A DNA stretch of 64,000 nt, taken from the NCBI GenBank assembly GCA_049296695.1, contig JBAQSX010000100.1:97254-161253 (forward strand), read 5' to 3'. Positions within the stretch are counted from its first letter, which is position 1, and every line of letters begins with the position of its first letter. Both the position numbers and the translations under genes were made by a program. Source of the DNA: UBA10906 sp049296695. GTDB lineage: Bacteria; Pseudomonadota; Gammaproteobacteria; Methylococcales; Methylomonadaceae. The notes beneath the pieces were generated by a model, which saw only the letters and a list, made by a program, of their open reading frames with translations, was not told where the DNA came from and ran no database searches. Shown here one piece after another: positions 34,501 to 41,756 of the stretch.

Positions 34501-35905
34501 TCCTGACGATGTGTCCTTATTCTCAGCGGGTCGTGATATTCGTTATAACACCACCATTGATGATATTGGTAATTTAAAACCCACCGTTGAAAGTCAAAAA
34601 ATAGAAATCGCAGGCCCGGGTAATGTTTTAGTTAAAGCAGGTCGTAATGTTGATTTAGGGGCGCAAAATGGTTTGCTCACTGTGGGTAATAAAAACAATG
34701 CAAACTTACCTGTTAATGGCGCGAATTTAAATGTTTTAGTCGGCTTAAATGGTAATGAACCCAATTACTCAGGTTTTATTAATTACATTAATCAATTAAG
34801 TGCAGTTAAAGATACCGCGCACCGTAATGAACGTTTTACTAAATACCTTAATGAACTCATTAAAGAAAACCAAGCTAGTGCTAATTTTACGGCTGATAAA
34901 AAAGCCGCATTAACCAATTTAGTCACTGGTTGGATTAATACTTTTGATGGTAATGTCGCTAAAATTAATCAATTAATTACGGGTTTTATGCGTCAACGTT
35001 TAGCCAATAATGATTTAAGCGAAACCGAGGCATTAACGCAATTTAATGCTTTAAATCCTGCTGATTATTTAAGCATTCAACCGCAATTAAATTTATTAAC
35101 AGGCGAAATATTCTTTAATGAATTAAAAGTAGCCTCAAATTCTAATGTCGGTAATGAAAACGGTTTTAAAGCGATTGATACCTTATTCCCTAAAAATACT
35201 TGGCAAGGCGATTTAAGTTTAATTTTAAGTGGACTAGAAACCTTGCAAGGCGGCGATATTAATTTATTTGTTCCGGGTGGTAATATCAACGCAGGTTTAG
35301 CCTTTGCTTTCCCCGGTTTAGAACAAAAGAAACCGTCTGAATTAGGCATTATTGCCCAAGGTGATGGCAGTATTAATGCCTTTGTGCAGAATAATTTTGA
35401 GGTGAATCAATCCAGAGTATTCACCCAAGGGCAGGGCGATATTTTAGTGTGGTCAGGCGCAGGTGACGTTGATGCGGGACGCGGTTCTAAGTCTTCGCTG
35501 GCAGTCCCTGAAACTTTGGTTAATTATAAAAATGAACAAAAAAATACCTTAATTCAACCCGCCGTATCGGGTAGTGGTATTCGAGCCGCTGATTTGAATG
35601 GTAACGTGTATTTGGTTGCCCCTAAAGGCGTAGTGAATGCAGGTGAGGCGGGTATTGGCGCGACTAACGTGAGTATTTCTGCCACTGCGGTTTTAGGGTC
35701 GGGTAATATTCAAGTTGGTGGCGGTTCAAGCTCAGGCGTGGCAACGGTTGCCGCGCCACCACCTGCTTCTGCGGGTGCTAGCAATACCGCCGCGAGTGTC
35801 AGCCAAAGTGCGCAACAAGCCACTACGACAAATGAAGAAAATGATGCGGCCAATAAACGCAAAAAACGCGGTAAATTGACTGTTAAATTATTAGGCTTTG
35901 GTTAA
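25514..35905 (+). CDS. TpsA filamentous-hemagglutinin-type exoprotein with DUF3739-like C-terminal part
   Basis: 3463 residues from the ATG at 25514 (a GTG lies one codon earlier). A signal peptide (about 1-35, ending SPVQAQ) leads into the TPS secretion domain: TMTIRQTSDKATLNWQSFNVG, VDFQQPSSSSIALNRI and VYLYNGNGFVFGENSVVN. The rest is a very long right-handed beta-helix of G/N/S/T-rich repeats. A Tyr/Asp-rich insert lies at about 2495-2570. Toward the end, the VESQKIEIAGPGNVLVKAGRNVDLG region looks like DUF3739. The tail is Ala/Ser-rich, then basic (KRKKRGKLTVKLLGFG). Secreted through TpsB, it probably serves adhesion or sheath/biofilm formation; that role is inferred. Confidence 0.9.
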   Translation: MQQIHFPLNPLAACIRLALASGMFFTAISPVQAQLPVAEPTLVSSGAATAQTAGNTMTIRQTSDKATLNWQSFNVGANNHVDFQQPSSSSIALNRINDANPSQILGEVSANGQVYLYNGNGFVFGENSVVNANTVIASTMNITDEALKNGITQQAGADSDKPSLGEDGVVVDGSKKIEIQHGAKLHVGKDGLMVMAAPQISNKGSLSADKYGQIILVASKDKVYLQATDKNSPFHGLLVEVDKGGTVTNEQVGEILARQGNITLEGFAVNQQGRVTATTSVNENGSIRLLAQEQHKIDSLNKIAATKTVRVEGDEDYIKPTSDNPDPNHSKVTFGSGSVTRIIADAKEGGTAIDAQAQRQSVIDVVADKIEVQANATVKATGGKLNMIATDDLSIIQPDGSIIIAPSTDNAQHGRILIDKNAKLDVSGTKHVSVPMSRNVAEVSVQSYELRDAPNQKTGVLKGATIEIDIRKDTAIVDTTGAKARVERGIDERLGNGGEINFTSNGDTVVNSGASVDISGGSVDYQSGTISTTQLVTDYGSLVDISNADPKEHYAKIADNKTIFEQGYSEGQAAGAINVQAPVLAWDGNLTAGSEAGRNQRAMEQLPFGGAFIVNQQDGGDVYLATQNIRFANSSNPLALGINDALSNGDLVFNTDGINRSGLQDIVLKTSGNVSFAKDTNLQLATGSAPPSQVDSSNAALSQPIFAGTNSAVGGYLAVDATSITVDGNIDAPNGTINLATHFANTADADTLGKIDIGSGASLNVSGRWVNDLAQGFNHIPTEALAINGGTVKMSAIGDLTLAAGSKIKADAGAWLGLNNTLTQGKAGTIDLAAIGNGFIPSLLTLNGDLSAYGMSNNGTLSLSSGKIVVGKADATGMKALELHQNGNHFSWAGFSKINLSSRNEKLVINNNSQLQLTQQNFWLNNDYQHRASNDSLSAITYIAALPDYLRQTVSLTLAGLTGVRIDTGSDISVDKQGSIALNTSQGSLYVDGSLNAPAGKIALTIKADPLINKYDATQVIWLGNHSKLVATGTVVMRPIDNTNRRSGDILGGGEISLLANRGYVFQQRGSRLNVSGTKNTLDLADAGGSRYVATEVGSNAGKITLASGEGIVLNGSMLALAGSRSTAAGRLEVLFDRNLRSTDDFSTDFSLTPAVINLTQTTLPQLDASLQFGNAIPSSMSGQATLSSDLIKQAGFGDVRLGNNQSSSDEIHFVGNVNLATAQRLDLSSPKISADGNQVQLASTYLKIGTSEKGKGRDNADISDAPTIGESGFVAKAKWLDLVGSMRWDGFKQIALTSQHDMRAIGVRIGSQRDFIGSFNTSANLQLTASQLYPTTLSNFSFTVTPTVDNNGTQSGTISINGKNTDTSPLAANGVLSFTAPVIHQDGVLKAAFGTINLNASNSLSFGSHSVTSVSGKGQMIPFGVTQGGVNWLYPLDAAAGNLVFNNFDTDSQPVPIQTKQLNFNAPEINMQQGSIIDVSGGGDLQGYEFQTGAGGTNDYLAAISSSNAGSYNGGFAVVPSLGSALAPYDPAQQNAVANLSSSTQANFFVGSQIHLSGSAQLPAGNYTILPPRYALLTGAFLITPQANSLDNRVTTYTKDGLAIVSGYQLVAGTGIRDSRWQSFLIESGSEIRKHSQYDERTANDFFTQQAATKEIALPAIPKDSGQISLTVDKQLVLAGQINSAAQDDGRGAKVDISASAIEIVKQANVQNTDGSLTILDSDLSNLNLDSLLLGGTRSINSTTGSTELNVTANKVVFDAGVKVSAKDLLATAKDSITVNSGATLSVSDKVNTGDTQLDVSGDGALLRLSGDKQVQLQRTDSTGDAGDLIIAKDAILEGATLKDNSNALQSALLNASNSNQFNGELKMTGGSLRLDAKAIALGEVDKLGGDSLNLSNSQLASISVDDLQLHSQQAISLYGNVGKADNTPLQFGALTIDSAGLVGVANQGKTAKIQADTLVLENTNHAQNPAISTGNGSLVLTSTHYTQGDGAFNINGFNNVKINVAAKTNTDNSVQGGFINAEGDSQLNVAANLTLTSDYLTATGGSTLAIDATGHTVSFNNAKTNSSPSSVEFGGTLQTVADSINLNSQVILPSGTVRLTALKHDVTLGSEAKVDLAGRAVQFADTTKYTAGGSFNAGSVLGKVILAKGSSVNLNAGDSSVLGGSLNLSAPKQSVDLSGTLQATNGSTSIDVAQFSAGGFDALAKTLSGAGVNQDFAVRSRNQDIYQGATTTINAKTISLVADKGVVDISGKINAQEGGSIGLYAGDKISLESGSQLNAKGGKVLLSAVDTDTANDISINTGSSVNANKVILRAARTDDGIAIDPIKGSVTGYTAFYADAVKQYDNSNLSVAGEIHSTDIAQIKADTDDYMSRASATNVSADIVLRPSIAINVDGDLVLKSNWDFADWRYNGVAGSLAVNASGNLSIAASVTDGFANDGSNTMLTGNSWSYQWVAGADLSSANSLLTASSHNLNIGKDAPVIDTLDGVPQVNFDDQLVDQYGTPIYDAFTGNPIYNYKYTNNPEPVRNSDGYPLPDMNNPVYDEYGSPAYDAMGNQVFYYLYDSTVSVHTGTGDINLASGADVIFKNSAATVYNAGRPDDSSQYGRYGSLGDTYGSSLGGTTNVEYPVAGGDVVIQAARDIQGAVSAQFISAWLPRIGDWGNGTTGDGNSATPTAWGVVVSAFTQNIGSFGGGNVQINAGGSINDLSVMMPTTGKQIGNAYADGSINPNTNMPNFSSNDVQVNGGGSLQMNAAGNIAGGAYLLGKGAGTLNAGGAITGGTQFTNGVQLVMGDSTLSLNATQGVAISGVSDVMSLSNVNQFYSYSAASGISVNALSGDVQLGTDTSIIRDDTLLALNRAGDDVVTSVYPASLQTIAFGGSIVLDAINLFPAAITKLELLAKQNISSHLNGGVTLYDVTSGLLPTATAPKTTPDFASAFGAQTIAPAIMHGTDTQPARIVTQQGDITDVVFNISKHAIIQAGRDFSNLSIAIQNINPDDVSLFSAGRDIRYNTTIDDIGNLKPTVESQKIEIAGPGNVLVKAGRNVDLGAQNGLLTVGNKNNANLPVNGANLNVLVGLNGNEPNYSGFINYINQLSAVKDTAHRNERFTKYLNELIKENQASANFTADKKAALTNLVTGWINTFDGNVAKINQLITGFMRQRLANNDLSETEALTQFNALNPADYLSIQPQLNLLTGEIFFNELKVASNSNVGNENGFKAIDTLFPKNTWQGDLSLILSGLETLQGGDINLFVPGGNINAGLAFAFPGLEQKKPSELGIIAQGDGSINAFVQNNFEVNQSRVFTQGQGDILVWSGAGDVDAGRGSKSSLAVPETLVNYKNEQKNTLIQPAVSGSGIRAADLNGNVYLVAPKGVVNAGEAGIGATNVSISATAVLGSGNIQVGGGSSSGVATVAAPPPASAGASNTAASVSQSAQQATTTNEENDAANKRKKRGKLTVKLLGFG

Positions 35906-35909
35906 TTTT

Positions 35910-35954
35910 AAAACCATTAAATTTCTAAAAGCTAAATTTAATGGTTTTTATTTG
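35910..35954 (+). terminator. Intrinsic terminator after tpsA
   Basis: Stem AAAACCATTAAATTT/AAATTTAATGGTTTT with a 10-base loop, then TATTTG. Confidence 0.8.
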
Positions 35955-35960
35955 TCATAT

Positions 35961-36054
35961 AAGGCGGAATAGGCTATCACTATTTCGCCTTACGAGTTTA
36001 AAGCCCCGATTGACTGTTTGCTGTCAAGCTAAACAAAAAGTCATCGGGGTTTTT
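35961..36054. terminator. Two further hairpins between tpsA and the minus-strand genes
   Basis: TAAGGCGGAATAG/CTATTTCGCCTTA (35961-35993) and CCCCGATTGAC/GTCATCGGGG followed by TTTTTC (36004-36054). The second is a good plus-strand terminator. The 36055-36124 stretch shows nothing else. Confidence 0.6.
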
Positions 36055-36124
36055 CATGTCTACCGTTCTACGGCAAACTGTAATTTTAACGCTGAATAAC
36101 TGAAGTTACGCATAGGTTAAAAAA

Positions 36125-36649
36125 TCAACCCCATTTTCTAATCTCATTAATCACCGTCTCGCGATTAATAAATCCAGCAACCATGCAACAAGTAGTAGGG
36201 GTATTATAGATGTCAGCTACATTCTTATGATTAGCTAAGCCTACGAACGAACTATCAACTGAAGCAAAAACTATTAATATTTTAGTCGTTCTAGAATTAT
36301 TACTGCTTTTTACTTTAATCAGATGCATGACTATAGTGCGGGTCACTGGACCCGCAATAATAACGGTCAATCTATCTCTCGACCACCTATCCTTACCCAG
36401 TAGTGGTATGAGTTGAGCCGCTGTCCCGTATAGGTAAACGGCGTAACCATTTTCAATATAATCATCCTCTGTGTTTGCACGATGATGATTATATGCATTA
36501 TCAATATTGAGGGGTGTGGGTGGGTTAACAGCAAGTTGAAATAACTGATTCGCAGGCAAAACGTTATTCACATTCTTGATGGTATTGGTGATAAAATTTG
36601 AATCTCTCCAGTTTGGGTTGTATGGACCGTAATACCTGTATACTTGCAT
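36125..36649 (-). CDS. Unknown protein paired with the 871-residue gene
   Basis: 174 residues from the ATG at 36649, which has a strong AAGGAGAG site; the open frame extends further but without a better start. I do not recognise the family. It begins MQVYRYYGPYNPNWRDSNFI and has an Asn-rich first half, then alternating hydrophobic strands (GYAVYLYGTAAQLIPLLG, RLTVIIAGPVTRTIVMHLIKV, TKILIVFASVDSS). No signal peptide is seen. It lies 184 bases downstream of the 871-residue gene on the same strand, with a hairpin in between. Confidence 0.7.
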   Translation of the reverse strand: MQVYRYYGPYNPNWRDSNFITNTIKNVNNVLPANQLFQLAVNPPTPLNIDNAYNHHRANTEDDYIENGYAVYLYGTAAQLIPLLGKDRWSRDRLTVIIAGPVTRTIVMHLIKVKSSNNSRTTKILIVFASVDSSFVGLANHKNVADIYNTPTTCCMVAGFINRETVINEIRKWG

Positions 36650-36714
36650 GTGTTCTCTCCTTTGTTTTTTGCGTGTGTTATAAGTTGTTAACAACAAGTG
36701 GGTATTTTTAAGCA

Positions 36715-36756
36715 AACCAAACTTCCGAAATATTAAAAAATCTCGGAGGTTTGGTT
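36715..36756 (-). promoter_or_regulatory. Hairpin between the two unknown genes
   Basis: AACCAAACTTCCGA and TCGGAGGTTTGGTT pair over 14 bases with one mismatch around a 14-base AT-rich loop. No U-run follows on the minus strand, so it may be partial attenuation or processing rather than a full stop. Confidence 0.55.
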
Positions 36757-36833
36757 ACGCAAAATACAGGCGAACTTCTTGTTAATATCAACTTAACGTT
36801 ATTTAGTTTTTAACTAACCTTCTGACTCGCCGC

Positions 36834-39449
36834 TTATTCGTCAGTATCTTCTGGAATAATTAAAGGATTACGATTTGGATCGAATCCTTTTGTAAGTAAC
36901 GCGCTTATCGCGTCTTCTTGACTATCAAGTGTGCGCCGCCCCTCGTCACGGCTAATCTGATGTGGATTATCGTAAAGATGAAAAGCATCAAGCACAGGAC
37001 TATTTCCCGACGCGTCTGTCAATGGAACATAAGGCGCGGTATTATCTTTGGGAACGAATTGCAAAAAGTAACCCAGCACCTGAGGCCCAGGAATACGAAT
37101 ATAGTAATACTCGCCATGCGCCCCATGAAGAGCTGATTCTGAGGAATTCTTATTCGAGGAAGAACTTCCGACTGAAAAACACAGAAAACCACCACTGGTA
37201 GCACTGGCGTTTTCCATGACAGATTTCGCTGCCGAACTACTCGTCTCGGTCATTTTCACTTTAATGGTAATATCTTTTGCTATCGCCATCGCTACAGGAA
37301 AAGCTGGCAAGATGTATTTCCCTTCTTTTATTGCCTTTTCGGGGGGGTATTGCACCAGTTTTTCAAGCGACCCTTTACTGGCGATTGTTTCCCTAATTTG
37401 TTCTACTGTCAGACCGTCCGCTATTCTCAAGTCAGCTAGTTTGTAAAAAGCATGAGACATTTTGAAAAGTTGCGGGTTGAACCAACCCCCGCGATCGAAC
37501 GATACTTTAGCCACTCGAAAGCCAATTTCTATTTCTTGATTAAAAAATGAAGAACTCTGAGCGGTACTCGCACTCGATGAACTGTGCTGACCGCCTACAG
37601 AGGCAAACCACGCGCTTACTCCCCATTTTGCAGTGTTTGCTGAAGTCGTCGATGTGTTATTTGCGGTTTGGGATGATTCGTTGTTTGTAATAACAATATC
37701 TTGAAACATTCCATTAATTTCAGCTTCTTCGGCGGTAAGCGGCGTGGATAAAAGAGAGGGTTCTTTTATCTCAACTATGGGTTTCAATGTATCTTCAATA
37801 GCAAAAACATTCGGTTCTTTTTCTAGACCTTTTATGGTCAGCGTCCAATATCCCTTGCTACCTGAAACTTCATCTATAGTTGCCTCTTCCTTTTCATTAA
37901 TACATTTATTGACCGCATCTGATATATCAGTCTTAAGCTTAGCGTAGTCAATCACTTCGTGATTTTCTAACGAAACACTCGCAACAGCGATAGAATCAGT
38001 TGGTTTATCGCCTATCTTAAGAGTAAAACTACCACCAGTAACCGTAGGAGCAATGCCAATCTCGTAAATCAACGTTCCATTAGCATAGGATTTGCGTTCT
38101 AACTCTATGCGTGTTGTTTTACCTGATTCTCTAAATACGCCTGACAGGAGGCCACTGTAATAACCAACCTCTGTTTGCAATGCATTTACCCGTTGCTCTA
38201 GGCTTAATTTGTTAAACTGCCAATCCCGCGATTCAAGTTGTGCTTTTTTAGCTTGGAGGTCTGAAAGATTTGCGAGGCTTTGATTAAGGGCTACTTGTTT
38301 GTTATACGTTGTAGCAACACCTTCAACTGCGTGTCCCAAGGCTTCCATATAGGCAGACGAATCATCTATAGCACCCAGTTTCTTAGCCTTGGCAGGGATA
38401 ACTGCCCCAACTGTACCCCTCACATTCATCACATTGAAATAAATTTTAGCAATCCCGACAACGCCTTCACCATATTGCTTAATCAAGTCGCTTTCTGATT
38501 TATTAAGTTCTATCTTTTTGGCTGCTATATCGTTATTGAGTGTCTCAATATCGCGTGAATCTACAGCGAGCAACATCAATTGCTGTAATTCTGTTGTTGC
38601 TTGCGCCAATTCTCTTTGTTTAGCGATAAACACATCCCGAATCGATTCTTTTGCCATGGTCAAATCTTCGGGATTGAGATTGGGCGAGAGTGCTTTAAAC
38701 CAATTGTTTGGTTGAAACTGCACTGGATACACCGTCATCGATTCATCGAGCGATATTCTCGCGGAATTTCTCATTCTTTGTTTGCTCAATTCCAGTTGTT
38801 CAGCAATAGATGAGGCATTCAAATAACCTAGAATCGTAAGGACTTCATGTAAAAGACCTCTGACAACCACATCGTTATATAGGTTGTTTAACTTTTCTTG
38901 CTCTACCACAGCCACAGAACTTTGCCATTTAGCATAGTCATCTAAACCATTTGGCTTTTCTTTAAAGTCATCAAAGGTTTTGTTTTTCTTTTCATTCCAC
39001 GCGTTTTTTGCTTCCAGATATTCCAAATACAGTTTTTTGCAAAGTTCAATGCGAGACATTGAATTGCCTTGCTCATCTTGTTCGCCACTGTCTTGTTGCA
39101 AAAAAGTGCCAAGACCTGCCCTATCTTTGATGAAAGGTGCGAGATAATCAATTTTAGGAATTAGGTTGTTGATAAGTGTGTCGTACACAATCGAAAGCTT
39201 TTCCCCATTCGACCCAGCGGTAATGGGCGACACATCAAATAGTTGATCTGAGAGACGAAACTCTTGTTCGGCAACCGAATAGGGGCGCGTTAAAATGCTA
39301 TTTCTATCGCTGGTGTCGTACTGATACAAACGATAATTTAAGGGTTGCGCTGGAAACTGCATACTAAACAACTGGTTTCCTGCGCCAATCATGTCATTAA
39401 TCTTGTTATAGATAAGTTCCATGATGTTTAATTCTTTGTTTTCTGCCAT
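36834..39449 (-). CDS. Large unknown protein with central coiled coil and Ser/Thr-rich segments
   Basis: 871 residues, ATG preceded by GAAAGGAAA. No signal peptide or clear membrane helix; I do not recognise the family. Residues about 265-310 and 390-440 look coiled-coil (AKQRELAQATTELQQLMLL; LSDLQAKKAQLESRDWQFNK). Residues about 465-560 form a beta-rich module (SFTLKIGDKPTDSIAVASVS, KGYWTLTIKGLEK). Two Ser/Thr-rich segments (about 590-630 and 736-773) bracket VAKVSFDRGGWFNPQLFKMSHAFY and the hydrophobic YILPAFPVAMAIAKDITIKV. The C-terminal part has GEYYYIRIPGPQVLGYFLQFVP. A cytoplasmic or lysis-released assembly or pore-like protein is possible, but this is a guess. Confidence 0.8.
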   Translation of the reverse strand: MAENKELNIMELIYNKINDMIGAGNQLFSMQFPAQPLNYRLYQYDTSDRNSILTRPYSVAEQEFRLSDQLFDVSPITAGSNGEKLSIVYDTLINNLIPKIDYLAPFIKDRAGLGTFLQQDSGEQDEQGNSMSRIELCKKLYLEYLEAKNAWNEKKNKTFDDFKEKPNGLDDYAKWQSSVAVVEQEKLNNLYNDVVVRGLLHEVLTILGYLNASSIAEQLELSKQRMRNSARISLDESMTVYPVQFQPNNWFKALSPNLNPEDLTMAKESIRDVFIAKQRELAQATTELQQLMLLAVDSRDIETLNNDIAAKKIELNKSESDLIKQYGEGVVGIAKIYFNVMNVRGTVGAVIPAKAKKLGAIDDSSAYMEALGHAVEGVATTYNKQVALNQSLANLSDLQAKKAQLESRDWQFNKLSLEQRVNALQTEVGYYSGLLSGVFRESGKTTRIELERKSYANGTLIYEIGIAPTVTGGSFTLKIGDKPTDSIAVASVSLENHEVIDYAKLKTDISDAVNKCINEKEEATIDEVSGSKGYWTLTIKGLEKEPNVFAIEDTLKPIVEIKEPSLLSTPLTAEEAEINGMFQDIVITNNESSQTANNTSTTSANTAKWGVSAWFASVGGQHSSSSASTAQSSSFFNQEIEIGFRVAKVSFDRGGWFNPQLFKMSHAFYKLADLRIADGLTVEQIRETIASKGSLEKLVQYPPEKAIKEGKYILPAFPVAMAIAKDITIKVKMTETSSSAAKSVMENASATSGGFLCFSVGSSSSNKNSSESALHGAHGEYYYIRIPGPQVLGYFLQFVPKDNTAPYVPLTDASGNSPVLDAFHLYDNPHQISRDEGRRTLDSQEDAISALLTKGFDPNRNPLIIPEDTDE

Positions 39450-39821
39450 AACGGTTTCCTTTCAAATATATAAATTAAAAACTCATAGTTTTCCTGCTAT
39501 ATAAGTTTACTATTTATTCGCCAAGTTTACTATTGATTGCAATGCTTTAACCACAGAGCATGACATGCGTTGGAGTGCCATTTACTGCGCCCAATAATGC
39601 GGTAATTTTGCCATTTCATAAGCTTTAAATAGACGTTTTTTTACTAAAAAATAGTCGCGCTTGAGTGTATTTCTCTAAGGTTCTACTGAATTAAGCTTTT
39701 TTTGCATTGTCAAAAAGCTGTCAAGTCTTTGTTATTAGCTTAAGATAGCTTAATGATTTTGAGAAAAAACAAAGGTATAATCGAATCCAACTATTGAACT
39801 ACACTTTTTAGGCTAGATGAT

Positions 39822-41603
39822 ATGCGTGTATTTAACAAATCAATCAACCCATTATTATTGATTGCAGTCTCTGTGATGACTACAGCTTGCTCAGAAGACC
39901 CTAAAGAGCCACTTAGTGCCTACGAAAATAATAATGCCAATACCCCTGAAAATGAGGGTTATGTCTATCATTCACCTTATTATCGTAATCTACCCAATAA
40001 AACCAATCCTAAAGCCCTCTCAGGCAAACACGATACCGTGTGGGATCGTTTATTAGCGTTATATTCTCTGCCCGATATTGATAATGAGCGTGTTGATAAA
40101 GAATTAGAATGGTATTTAGATCATCCTGATTATATTGAACGTATTCAAAAACGCGCTGAACCTTATTTGCATTTAATATTAAATGAAATTGAGGAAAAGA
40201 ATATTCCGGGGGAATTAGCATTATTACCCGTAGTAGAAAGCGCGTTTATTCCTGACGCGTATTCACCTGCGGATGCTTCGGGCTTGTGGCAATTTATTCC
40301 CTCAACAGGCAGTGATTTTGGCTTGCAACAAAATGAATGGTATGACGGCAGACGCGATGTTTATGCCTCAACCAAAGCCGCGACTACTTTTTTAAAGAAT
40401 TTAGGTGAATCTTTTGATGGCGATTGGTTTTTAGCTTTGGCTTCTTATAATTACGGTAAAGGCAATGTGATTAAATCGATTGCGCGTAATGAAGAACACG
40501 CCTTACCTACTGATTATTGGTCATTAAATCTGCCCAAAGAAACCGCTGATTATGTGCCACGATTACTCGCTATTGCCAAATTATTTGCTAATGCCGAAGA
40601 ATATAATATTCCACTGCGCCATATTCCCGACAAACCTTATTTTGAAGTCGTCAATATTGAATCGCCTTTGGATTTGCGTAAAGCCGCGCAATTAGCTGAA
40701 ACCCCTTTTGATAAATTCTTAAAATTAAATCCGGGGTTTAGCGGTAATATGACTGCACCACAAGGGCCGCATCGTTTATTAGTCCCTGTGGAAAAAGCGC
40801 AAAGTTTTAAAACTAAATTAGCGCAATTACCTTATGAAGAACGCTTTGATTTGCAACGCTATAACGAAGAACGTTTAGCGCAATTGGCTATTTATGAAGA
40901 AAAGAAAGCCGCCAAACAACAGCGTGAAGAAGAAAAAGCCGCCGCGCGTAATAATCACATTATTACTACTGCCGCCGACGAAGAAAGAAAGACTTTAAAA
41001 AGCAGTCGTCATGATGGTGCGAAAATTATTGCTAAAGTTAAAGCCAAAGAAAAACTGTTAATCGCTCAGCATAAAGTTAAATCAGGCGAGAGTTTAAGTG
41101 AAATTGCCAGCCGTAATCACACTACTGTTAAATTATTGGCTAAAGCTAATCATTTAAAAGACAGCGATTCGGTATTAACAGGCATGACCTTACATATTCC
41201 TAATGGTAAACAAGCAGAACCCGCCGCACCGCCAATGGCAAGTTATAGCGTTAAAAAAGGCGATACGGTGCGGTCTTTGGCGGCAAAGTTTGGTTTGAGT
41301 CATGGGCAAATTGCTGAATTGAATAAAAAGGGTTTGAAATCAGGACAGCGAATTAGTATTGCCATTGCTAGCAAAAGCTCAGATAAAGTAATTGCTAAAA
41401 ATACTAATAAACATGCCGATACTAAATTAATGGCAAAAAGCACTAAGGCGCATGTGACTAATTACAGCGTTAAAAATGGCGATTCTATTAATAAAATCGC
41501 CCAGAAATTTAATACTTCAGTGGCTGAATTGCGGAAATCAAATTCCAGTTTAGCTAAAGGTTTAAAACCGGGGCAAAAATTGCGCGTTGCTGATAATAGT
41601 TAG
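39822..41603 (+). CDS. mltD: Membrane-bound lytic murein transglycosylase D with three LysM domains
   Basis: 593 residues. A lipoprotein signal with lipobox VMTTAC places Cys24 or so as the lipidated residue. The SLT catalytic domain (about 105-235) has Glu139 in LPVVESAFIPDAYSPADASGLWQFIPSTG, and LASYNYGKGNV. A Lys/Ala/Glu-rich linker (about 345-415) leads to three LysM peptidoglycan-binding domains (about 416-463, 473-515, 546-590), each starting with a V-K-x-G-[ED]-[ST] motif. It cleaves glycan strands to 1,6-anhydromuropeptides at the outer-membrane inner face. It is divergent from the 871-residue gene across a 372-base gap with no other gene seen, and has its own terminator. Confidence 0.93.
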   Translation: MRVFNKSINPLLLIAVSVMTTACSEDPKEPLSAYENNNANTPENEGYVYHSPYYRNLPNKTNPKALSGKHDTVWDRLLALYSLPDIDNERVDKELEWYLDHPDYIERIQKRAEPYLHLILNEIEEKNIPGELALLPVVESAFIPDAYSPADASGLWQFIPSTGSDFGLQQNEWYDGRRDVYASTKAATTFLKNLGESFDGDWFLALASYNYGKGNVIKSIARNEEHALPTDYWSLNLPKETADYVPRLLAIAKLFANAEEYNIPLRHIPDKPYFEVVNIESPLDLRKAAQLAETPFDKFLKLNPGFSGNMTAPQGPHRLLVPVEKAQSFKTKLAQLPYEERFDLQRYNEERLAQLAIYEEKKAAKQQREEEKAAARNNHIITTAADEERKTLKSSRHDGAKIIAKVKAKEKLLIAQHKVKSGESLSEIASRNHTTVKLLAKANHLKDSDSVLTGMTLHIPNGKQAEPAAPPMASYSVKKGDTVRSLAAKFGLSHGQIAELNKKGLKSGQRISIAIASKSSDKVIAKNTNKHADTKLMAKSTKAHVTNYSVKNGDSINKIAQKFNTSVAELRKSNSSLAKGLKPGQKLRVADNS

Positions 41604-41609
41604 TGCTGT

Positions 41610-41645
41610 AAACCTATCGGGTTTTTAAAACCCGATAGGTTTATT
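41610..41645 (+). terminator. Intrinsic terminator after mltD
   Basis: AAACCTATCGGGTTTT/AAAACCCGATAGGTTT nearly perfect stem of 14-15 pairs, then ATTAATG. Confidence 0.75.
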
Positions 41646-41756
41646 AATGTTAGACAAATTTATTTTTCTTCTTTAATACTTAAGATAGTAGTATCTGGTA
41701 TTTCTTTTTGAATGCTTTATCTTTAGCATTCTTTTCAAACATTCTATAAAACGCCC

